13,633 nt of DNA from contig JAQIWT010000937.1 in the NCBI GenBank assembly GCA_034696485.1, positions 1 through 13,633 of the forward strand, in the 5' to 3' direction. The stretch is from Isohypsibius dastychi. Its lineage: Eukaryota > Tardigrada > Eutardigrada > Parachela > Isohypsibiidae. The notes below the pieces were generated by a model, which had not been told where the DNA came from, ran no database searches, and saw only the letters and a program-made list of their open reading frames with translations. Of this stretch, positions 1-8,700 are shown in pieces; within the stretch, counting starts at the first letter, position 1; every line of letters begins with the position of its first letter. A program made the position numbers and the translations under genes.

Positions 1-1724
1 ACGCTGTCGTTGCTTAACCCGATGATCACACCGTGCACATTCTGATCCAACATCACCAAATCGTGCTGTCGATATCCGCTAATTTCGTTCACTCCAGATG
101 ATATTTCGGAGGAAATCTTAAGCTCGGCGTTGTCAACTTGTAATTCTTCGCGGTTCAAGTCCGTAATAAGTTTCACCATAGGACGACCTCCAGGGAGGAC
201 CGGAGGGACGCTCACCACCGTTCCTGTTTTGCCCTTTGACTTTCCAGCAATAATTTTGACATGATCTCCAACGAGAAATTGCTTGACCAAATCTTTGAGT
301 CTCACATCAAGAGTCAGCTTTGTAGTCTTGAGCACACCTGTGTTGCGAAGCATATCGACGTTCTCCAGGACGCCTTGTGCTCCTCTGTCAGGCCCCGACA
401 CCACCATGATGCGATCCCCAATGGTGAATTCAAATGTCTCACGCTTTTGCTTGGCAGCAATGGATTCCATGTCCCTAGTGATATCTTCGATCTGATTGCC
501 TGAGGCTGGATTGAATCTCTCGAGTTCCTGTATCTCAGGCTTTACAGTAAGCAGCTGAACCTGACGCACCGATACTTCCAAAAGGAGATACTCGCCTTCG
601 AACTTGAAACCTTCAAGTTGCTGGAGCGGATCTACATCTTCGCCGTTTGAGAGCTTTCTCGCTATCTCTTCGAGCTCCAAACGATTATAGTGCTTGGCAG
701 GGGGAGCAGCAGTCCTGCTGGTTACGTCCATCTTCAGCGTACCAAGGTCAATTCGAGGCACAAGCATCACAACAACTTTGGTACCACCTTCCAAAACCTC
801 GGCGACTTTCCCCAAGTCTCCCTTGTAAAGTGGTGGACCCCTCATTCTGACGAAGTCACCCTTCTTCAGAATTTGTTTTTTCTGGTCCACGCGCATTACC
901 TCAGGCATCTCTTCCATGGGCACAACGGTCACAGTTCCGCTATACAAACCTGGGACGCCTCTGACGGCCGCTCGAACATTTTCATCTATCATGGCCTCGA
1001 CGTAAATGAATCCCGAGGTGCCAGGGGCCAAGACGGAGAAAATTTCCAACTCAGCGCCGGGTGGAGGCGGTAGAACCCAACGAGATTTTCGCGCATTGGG
1101 ATCCACGGGCTCGGCCTTCTTAGTTTTGTCTCGCAAGTACTTGTTGTAGAGCTTCAACACTAGACCCTTTTCATCGCCAGGTTTGCACCTTACCATAAAA
1201 AGCTTCGGATCGCTCGCCCTTGGACGTTCCTGCAGAAGTCGAGCAGTTTCAACCGTGGCGACACCACCAGCGAATGTTCCCCGCGATCCCTCAGTCGCCT
1301 TCTTCTGCATGCGGTACTTTTCTGAAGCCTCTCGTGCTAGATCCTCCGCTGCTCTGCTTTGGAATTCACGCTCACGAGATATCCGCTCTGCGCGACGCTC
1401 TTGCTCATAAGGGTCCAGTGCATCTTCCTCCTCATCGATTTCGGCATCACCGTCGTCAATTTCCTCCTCTGAAGAACCCTCATCTGCTTCGTCCTATACG
1501 CAACTGTATTAGCTTAAATATGAATGCTTAGAAAACGCCGAACTTACCAAGAACAATCTTGACCGCTTGCTCTTCTTCTTTTTGGAGCGCACCTTTTTAC
1601 GCTCCTCTTCCTCCTCTTCTTCGTCCTCGTCGTCATCCTCGTCATAGTCGTCATCTTCCTCGTCGTCCAGGTCCTGCTCCTCGCCAGCCCGCTTCCGCGA
1701 GTCATCCTTGTTGTCGTCACTCAT
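1..1724 (-). CDS. SPT5: Transcription elongation factor Spt5 (N-terminal 556 residues; 3' end outside window)
   Basis: Spt5 is the NusG-family subunit of DSIF (Spt4-Spt5). It clamps RNA polymerase II and controls pausing and processivity in the nucleus. Exon 1 (1548-1724) starts at the ATG at 1722-1724 and encodes 59 residues: an Asp/Glu-rich tract (about 17-41), then a Lys/Arg cluster (42-56), as in the acidic N-terminus of Spt5. Exon 2 (1-1493) continues in phase 0 without a stop for 497 codons. It holds the NGN domain (about residues 154-262, beginning near KLFMVRCKPGDEKG and ending near VPMEEMPEVM), then KOW modules: KGDFVRMRGPPLYKGDLGKV, GDRIMVVSGPDRGAQGVL, GDHVKIIAGKSKGKTGTVV, and finally the HDLVMLDQNVHGVIIGLS segment typical of Spt5. 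The later KOWs and the C-terminal repeat lie outside the window. The identification rests on the ordered NGN-KOW architecture and is secure. Its 5' flank now abuts the transposon. Confidence 0.95.
1494..1547 (-). other. Spliceosomal intron in SPT5 (54 nt)
   Basis: Read on the minus strand, the donor is GTAAGT right after codon 59. There is a branch-like CTAAT about 20 nt before the end, and the acceptor is ATAG. The intron is phase 0. Reading through it gives a non-Spt5 tail and a stop, whereas splicing joins the basic end of exon 1 to the acidic DEADEGSSEEE segment in frame. Confidence 0.9.
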
Positions 1725-2028
1725 TCTCTCTCTCGCAATGGCAATTGGAGAACTTTAGTGCGTTGAACGGCACTGAGACAAGATACTGCTCAAGGTTTCG
1801 CCAACTTTGATTGATGAATTATTTGCGCTGCGCTCGCTCAATTGATGTAATCGTCGAGTGAGTGATTTGAAGTTTGTGTGACTCCTCAATCAAATCCATT
1901 AAAGAGGAGGCGACCTCTCCAAAAAACATGGGACTCCACTCGACTCGGAGGACGTACTCCGATCGTATGTTGTTCACGGTATACGATTCCACATCCGCAA
2001 CTTTTTACAATCAATTCGACGCAATGGG
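1725..2028. other. SPT5 5' flank, left half of the interrupted divergent promoter
   Basis: This 304 bp stretch has no credible gene: the open frame from 1874 starts at TTG and runs into the transposon. It must hold the SPT5 promoter and 5' UTR. I see no clear TATA box. A short stem, TCGGAG / CTCCGA with a 6 nt loop, lies near 1945-1962, with no evident function. Joined to 9432-9549 it would rebuild the original ~431 bp intergenic region between SPT5 and the cardiolipin synthase gene. Confidence 0.5.
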
Positions 2029-2037
2029 CAAGTTTTT
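2029..2037. repeat. Target-site duplication, left copy (CAAGTTTTT)
   Basis: These nine bases are repeated exactly at 9423-9431, just outside the other end of the element. The bases on either side differ, so the match is exactly 9 bp, the commonest duplication length for Mutator-like elements. The T run makes a chance match easier, but both copies abut the matching GGCT ends of the inverted repeats. Confidence 0.85.
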
Positions 2038-2116
2038 GGCTAGAATAATCCAGCAAGTACCTATCCAGCAAGTAAAGTCCATGTAGAAATCATATGGACG
2101 GCTTATCCAGCAAGTA
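2038..2116 (+). repeat. Left terminal inverted repeat of the MULE (79 bp)
   Basis: It aligns without gaps to the reverse complement of 9344-9422. The first four bases (GGCT) match, six of the next eight differ, then 49 bases are identical, one differs, and 17 are identical (72/79). It contains three copies of CCAGCAAGTA, starting 12, 27 and 69 bp from the terminus, exactly as in the right repeat. Confidence 0.92.
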
Positions 2117-2262
2117 AGATCGTAGGATTTGGCCGAAATACGACTCTTAACCAGCAGGTAAAACGCATATGAGTTCAACAGGGAGGCATTATCCAGCAAG
2201 TAGTCGTTAACCAGCAAGTAAAACGCACGTCTGCGCTACTAGGATGCACTATCCAGCCAGTC
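2050..2262 (+). repeat. Left array of CCAGCAAGTA motifs (six copies plus one degenerate)
   Basis: Copies start at 2050, 2065, 2107, 2151 (CCAGCAGGTA), 2193 and 2211, with a degenerate CCAGCCAGTC at 2253. All have the same orientation and most are preceded by TAT or TAA. Four of the six intervals are 42-44 bp. A 21 bp unit (2147-2167) recurs 60 bp later (2207-2227) with one mismatch. Subterminal arrays of this sort usually bind transposase; that role is inferred here. Confidence 0.88.
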
Positions 2263-2719
2263 AGTTAGGAAATAAAGGAAAATCTAAAGAAGCCGCCCTT
2301 CCTGACGATTGAAATGCATTTCATTCGATTTATGAAGATCTCCTGATCATTTTTGAGCGTGTTTTGGTCCTTGGGGTCTCCGGGGTTCGATATGAAACCA
2401 GCTCGCGGAAGTCGCAGGAACCCTACACAGCACATCAAAGGCACAAATGATGCTCAGTACATGAGGTCGAGAAAGAAAGGGGCTAAAATATCCAAGAACA
2501 TATCAACAGTCTACTATACTGATTTTATATGGTAAATCCCGGGGGGCCCCATGCCATGGCGCCATGCATCCATCTCCGCCGGGGGCCGGCAGGTATACTG
2601 ATACGGGGCAGATGTGATGCACCATTTGACTGCCTATACGAGTACTGGGCAAGTAGGCTTACTTGCTGGATTATTCTAGCCCGAGTACTGGATTATCATA
2701 TGTGATAAGACGTTCAGAA
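2263..2719. other. Non-coding 3' region of the MULE with GC-rich palindromes
   Basis: No credible gene is present: the open frame from 2353 starts at TTG. This is the 3' flank of the transposase gene. It contains the 12 bp palindrome GAAATGCATTTC (2311-2322) and a compact GC-rich cluster at 2538-2590 made of GGGGCCCC (2543-2550), CATGGCGCCATG (2555-2566) and the hairpin GCCGG-GGG-CCGGC (2578-2590). The cluster stands out from its AT-rich surroundings. It could shape the end of the transposase transcript or a DNA structure, but nothing in the sequence decides this. The nested relic at 2639-2690 is listed separately. Confidence 0.6.
2639..2690. mobile_element. 34 bp relic of a nested insertion of the same MULE family with its own 9 bp duplication
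   Basis: CGAGTACTG occurs at 2639-2647 and again at 2682-2690. Between them, 2648-2681 begins GGC and ends GCC. The last 22 bases (2660-2681) are the exact reverse complement of the outer 22 bases of the left terminus (2038-2059). The simplest reading is a second element inserted here, making a 9 bp duplication, and then losing almost all of its interior, leaving a stub of one end and most of one terminus. GCAAGTA-GGCT-TACTTGC (2649-2666) can form a perfect 7 bp stem. An empty site would read through a single CGAGTACTG. Confidence 0.8.
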
Positions 2720-5700
2720 TCAACTCATTTCGCCCCCAATTTTGGCCTTCTTCGCTCGTCGGCGCTGCCCTCCTTTGAAGGTTCGCTGCAGAGGACTGTT
2801 TTTCGAGTGGCCGGGATGACTCGTGCTCTTGCTTGTTACGGTCAGAAGATGCGTCGCACTTGCAGAGTTCCGCAAGCCGTTGCCGACGAGATTTCTTGAA
2901 TGGGAGTCTATGGACAGAGCATCAGTTACTGAAGCCGTTGTTTTTTTAAAAAAGTCATCATCGAGCACATCTGGATTGAAACTCGTAGCAAAATTCACGA
3001 GATCTCGAACACGAACCGACGTGAGCTCCGAATCTGCAATCAACGGGAAGGTTAACCGGATGCAGATGGCATCTGTGAATGCCCTCAATGCTCGAGGGCT
3101 CGCCTTCGCAGTGAAAAAAAGCTCCAGAACATTCTTACTTGCGACGAGTGGATGCGTCGACTCTGGTGGAAGGATCGCGGTACCACTCATCAGTGGCCGA
3201 AGAGCACATAAGAGACTCTCATTATGCTCGGTGTTCAGAGTAGCTAGCACAGCTAGGGCTCGCGTCTTTGAGTGGGCGCCGCGGAAAGTACGACCGGTTA
3301 ACGTCTTTAGATGTGCGAAGAAAGATTGGAGAAATTGCGTGCCAAAATTCGACACAGGCTGATCCAAATTTTCCAAGGCAGTAGCAAGTGTTAATTCAAT
3401 CGACTGGGGCGCAGACGAATCTTCAATGAGGACAGGGTCCCGGGGACTGGACGAGGCCGGGATCACATCCTCATCACGGCCAACCTGTTCATGATGCATT
3501 TCAATTGCTGGCTGTCGCTTGGTGAATTCAAGATTAGAGACACTGTCAAAGAGCAACTTCAAGTCGCTCGCAATGGCTCGTCGCCGAACATCAAGCAGAG
3601 TAAACGAATCCCAGGTCGCTGCATCTCCAACCTCAATTGGATCTCGGTCGGCGTTTGCCAAATCGATGCTCACAGATGAGATGATTGATTTCACTGCGAA
3701 CTCTGGTCGGGAGCCGATATCCTGCTTCACGATAGATGGCCGCTCAATGAAAAAGGAATCGAGCATTCGATGTGCGTGAAATTTGACGAAACCAAGGGAC
3801 CAAGCAGCGAGGAAGTGCCGACAGCATAGCCCCATGTATTGAAACATGTATCCACAGGAACAGATGACACTTCCCGATGCCAAAACTAGTAGAAAAAAGG
3901 TCTTGTCCTGCCTAACGACGTTCCCCTCGACAAGATTCATTGAAATGCTAAAGAAGCGTCTATCCAGCTCGTGCCTGGAAGCATGATACAGTCGCAGAAA
4001 GTGGAACCCAAAGAAGCTGTGTGAAGTGATCTGATGCAAGCTGGCAAGAGGAAGCCTCCCAGTACTCATTTGAATAACCGTAGCGTCATCAACGGAGGCA
4101 GCCTCCTGGAGAAGGAAATGCTTGCCAGCAGCGGTGACACCTGCCTCTTTCAAGTGATCGTGGAACACTGTCTTGAACTTCGGACGAGCATGCTTAAGAA
4201 GCTCAAGTGCATCTTTAGTCTCGAATTCTTCCGTTCGAATTCGGGCGGCACATGAAAAATTTGATGCACAATCATTGAAATGACCGAAAAATTTGTCCAT
4301 TTTCATCGAAGCATCCCCCATCACCTTCCTGAAGGCACCGATTGCACCCTCTACAGCATTGCTCGTCGCAAACCCTAAATCTGCAGTCACTGGACGGGAG
4401 CATAGACACCACATTTCTCGCGTGTTCCACAGATACGTGACGTAATGAATTCTGCTAGGAAATTTTGTTCGCAAGTCGTTGAGTCTGAGCGCGAGCACTT
4501 CCTCCAGGGGAGAGTTCCGCAAGTACATAAACCACTGTAACGGATTGATCCTGATATCCTCACTTGGAATTGGAAATCTGTTGGTCCAACAGGCGAAGAA
4601 CCTGGCATCAGGATTAGGGCCAGAATCGGCCACTGCGAGCCAATGATCGGGAAAGCCGAGTTGCCCAAGGGTTGCGCGCGCACCAATGACAACTTCGTCA
4701 AAGGTTCGATCTAAGTCTGATTGCACCATCCCAGGTACGCCTGCAGACTTACCGAATGACATGTTGAAATTGGCAGTGCGATGTGCGCAACAAGTGATAT
4801 GAGTCAAATTGCGATTACCTCTTAACGCAGTTGCGAACCCAGAAGATTCGTCTGAGAACCAAACAGTCTGACGCTTATCAAAAGAGAGATCAGCTGCCCG
4901 CATCACCGTAAGTGCCTGCATCAAGTACTCCGAATTCTCACTGATTGCCATGACAACTGCGACAATCTGAAGGCTAAATGATTGTGACAACCCAAATATT
5001 GGGATGCACACGTAGGTATGGGCTGTTAATTTCGCTGCGCCATCCATGAAAAAAAAACGAAAGCTCTTCGTGCTCGGCCAGCTTTGATGTCTCCATGCCA
5101 CACTAGACATTAAGAACGTGCCAGAAGGGTCTTGATGATACTTAATCTGATAATGGTCAACTGGGAGCTGCTCGAGAAGAGTGACAAATTTCGAGTGGAC
5201 AGTAGAATCACTGTTGAAGTAACCCATTCTAATTCTAGCTTCGCGGACGATCTTGTGGATTTCGGCGTTATCCCAGCGCGTTGCGACCTTGGCCTCAAGG
5301 GCTTCCATGTCGACCGGCATCGCTCCGTTGACTGCAGCAGCATGTCGCTTGTGTGTGCAAATGTAGGATCGCAAAAGCTTTTTCATCGGAGCAAAGCCTA
5401 AGTTGGCTTTAATCCCTTCGACAGCCTTTGCAATTAGACGTTCCGTCTCTTCACTTTCAAGAATTGGTTTTCCATGCACGCTTCCAGGCCGGTTTTTGTA
5501 ATGGTCTGGCGCGCACAAGTGCTCTCCGTGCAATATCTCGAACCCTTTATCTTCACTAATTCTGTACCGTGCTAGACAACCCAGCTTACGGCTCTCGCGA
5601 TTTCGCGTATTGGCTTGACCCATTTGCTTTGACTTCCTCTGTCCTCTGGCAGAACAACCGAATTCGACCATGAAATACTCAGTCAAAGGCTTCCTTCGCT

Positions 5701-8700
5701 TGACACTATTGTTAAAACAGACGCTGACCTTGCGGTCGAAACCATGCCTTTGAAACCATGTTTGAATAATGTATTGGGCAAATTTCCGCATATCCTTCGG
5801 CTGGAGATAACAAATCCAATCAACTCGCTGCGTCAACCTTTGAGTAAGCAAGAAATAGGAATCAGTAGGAAATTTGTCGACGCATCCAAGCAGCATATGA
5901 AACACTTCAGATGACGAGAAGTGAGAGGGAGAGCATGTTGGTGGCATCAACGTCAGTATCGTGTGCTCCTCCATCTGAGCATTTGGATTCGTGCAATGGA
6001 CGCGATCGCCAGAATAGTCGCGACCGACAATAGCCACGCGTTGCGCTCGGAGCATCCGACTCGTTTTGTGCTTGCCATTTCTAGTTGACTGCAGGGTAGA
6101 GCGAGGATTGGGAATGACGTCCGAAATCGATTCAGAATCTGAAGATTCAGTCTTAGACGAAGCATCGGTATCACTTGAATCGTCACTGCGGTCGATATCG
6201 ATGTCGTGGCTGCAATTACTTGATTGGTCGATTACCATATTATCGGATTGATCTTGATCGCAGTCTTCAGGGAGAAGTTGGAGTTGGCCAACGTCAGATG
6301 CTGGGGCGTCTAGAACGCCTTGATTTGCACGGTAAGGTCCGAGGGGAGGCAAGGGCTCATTATTTGTTGAAAGATTCTTGTGAGCCAACAGTTCCGAAGC
6401 TACCCTGGATCCCGCAAGATTCCCAGCGACCTGTCGATCGTAAGCCTCAGGCCGTTCCAAAGAATCCATCATACTTCGCCGAATTGCTTCAAGGTCGATT
6501 GGCGTGTTGACATTCTGCAGATCGGTTCGAAGAATTGCTGGTTCAGGGGCATAGCCTTTTGCGAAGTGATCACCTATCCAATCCTGCAGATGCTCGCCAG
6601 CATATCTCACTATGCCAGCAAATAATTGCCTTAAGTTCAGAATAACCATTGGTCCGCAGTCATTGCTTCCCGTTGCCTGTGTTGGTGCTTCTGCCTTGAG
6701 CAGACTATACGGCACGGACTCCTGACCCAGACCTTCCGTGGAGGTGATGGACTCTTCCAGTTTCAGCGACGTTCCGTGCTTGCCGCGGGGATACGGTTGA
6801 CCTTGCGACAAGCGAATGGAACGGTCGTGCCACAAGCACTCGATAGCTTCAACCACAAGCGCCTCAATCGGCATCCCGCAAATCTTAGCATGGAAACCGG
6901 GAATTGAATCCAAATGGGTTATAGTTAAAAACGGAACCTGGTCACCCCTATGCTCAAGAAAACAAATAACTAGACTCCAATGAGCGTTCCTGTATGTGGG
7001 AAGGATAACATATTCACTTGAAAATATGTCGACAGTATTAAGGCATTTGACTATGGCTGCGCGAGTGTCTGAATTGAGAGGTCTTTTAGCGAAGAGGGTG
7101 TCGCACATTCCGCAGTCTATTAAGCGGACCTTTTCAAATGCAGTAATGCCAAACTGTTCCGCAAAGGAGACCAGTTCCCGCGCACAGCCGAACATTATAG
7201 CCTCGTCGTTCACCTGCTGTTTTGACGCCAATCTCCGTTTGGAAGTCTTGGATAGACTCCAGCAGCCTAACGTGTTGCAAGGTTTTGCGTTCACTTCGGC
7301 ATTTGGTAACTCCCTCAATGTGACACCAACGTCGTCGGAATGCGCGACCATTGAAAGTGGAAGTTGTTGGTTGACTGGCGACAGAATCGAGACTAGGTCT
7401 GACGCATGATTGGTGTCCGTTTTAGCGATAGTAGGATCGTCAAAGCTATCTTTGCAGTCGCTTTGCCCCTGAGAATTTGTCTGGACCATTAAATTGGCCA
7501 CGGCCCTCTTGGTCTTCTTGGAGGGAGCAGAAGCTTGCAACGCCAAATTCGGTGGTTCGGCCACGGGGTCGCCACCATTGCAGGATAAAGGGGCATATCG
7601 TTCCGGCTCGATAGTGGAGGATCTTTTCTTCATCCTTTTCGTAGCAGTTTTTGATCTTCCTTGAGCTTGGTCCGTGGATCCAACGAACGCAGCTGGTAGC
7701 TTCGGAGCAAAATCGATCATACATTCCTCGACTCTTTTCCAGTCAGCCACGTCAGCATCGTTAATTTCTGCAAGACTAACCGTCAAAAGTTCAGCACATG
7801 TTTCGACCCGCTCGTAGATGACAAGTCGTATACGGAGATTTTTTATGTTAACAACCTTTTCCGCTGGAAGACCATTATCCTTTCGGACAAAACCATCACT
7901 AGCGGCTAAATACGGAATGAAATGGCCGCTGTCATTCCCGCTGGATGTATGCTCAATCAAGCCGACCATCCTGTAATCGGCCATTGCACGCAACTGCGGA
8001 TCCACCAGTCTGACATAGTACTCAAAGCCCTGGTTAATTTCCAAAATACCTGCATCGTTTCTAGGTACATGAAATATCGCAATTCGTCCGAAGCTCAAAA
8101 CGGCGCTCGTCGTGAATTGGGCCCCAAGGTCCTTACACTTGGGGCAAGCCTTCGAGAAATCCTCATCTTTGCGCAATATCTCATCGAAAGGATTACGCAT
8201 TTTTTCCTCGCCATATAATGTCACGTTGAGGTCCGAATGAGTTACGTAACTGTGCTCTTCAACGGCGGTGCAGTTCTGACAGAAAATGCGATGTCTTTTA
8301 ATGGATTCAACTGCATTGGCGCTTCGGCCATCACAGGGCAGTGTAATACCCCTGAGGCAGTCAATTACATCCATCTGTTTGCTCCTTGATACAGTGCCCG
8401 GGGGTCGGGCCGCCTCTAGCGCTTTCCATGCAATTTTGGTTCTGGACTCCGTTAGATTAATTCCGCTGAATATCAAATCTGCCGGATCGCACAAATGTGG
8501 TGCCAGAATACCCCCGAATTTACTACGCTTTCCTAACGAGGTCGCTCCAAGTATAGTCAATAATGCTATCTCCGCACAATAGTGGCCGGAGATATTCCTA
8601 ATAGGTTGCGTGTCCTTGTGTTCAGACCAGAGCAGACGGATACGTATAGCGCCTCCAGCCGGAAACCTTGTCTCATGACCTGTAGCACCCATAGAAGGAC

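Noticed and set aside
690-1073. 127-codon plus-strand frame opposite SPT5.
   Set aside because: It is antisense to the NGN/KOW coding region and shows no family features.
1874-2086. 70-codon plus-strand frame between SPT5 and the transposon.
   Set aside because: It starts at TTG and runs across the target-site duplication into the TIR, so it is an accident of the insertion junction.
2050-2262. CRISPR-like array of short repeats.
   Set aside because: The repeat core is only about 10-13 bp, the spacing is irregular (15-44 bp), the same array occurs inverted at the other end of the transposon, and the DNA is eukaryotic.
2038-2681. A nested 644 bp MITE-like element with perfect 22 bp inverted ends.
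   Set aside because: The bases outside its ends do not match (CAAGTTTTT versus CGAGTACTG). Each pairs perfectly with another copy instead: 2029/9423 and 2639/2682. So one full element plus a small relic explains the data better.
2823-3362. 179-codon open frame on the plus strand.
   Set aside because: It lies antisense inside the transposase gene, which has clear domains, and the product resembles nothing recognisable. Other plus-strand frames within 2720-8713 are rejected for the same reason.
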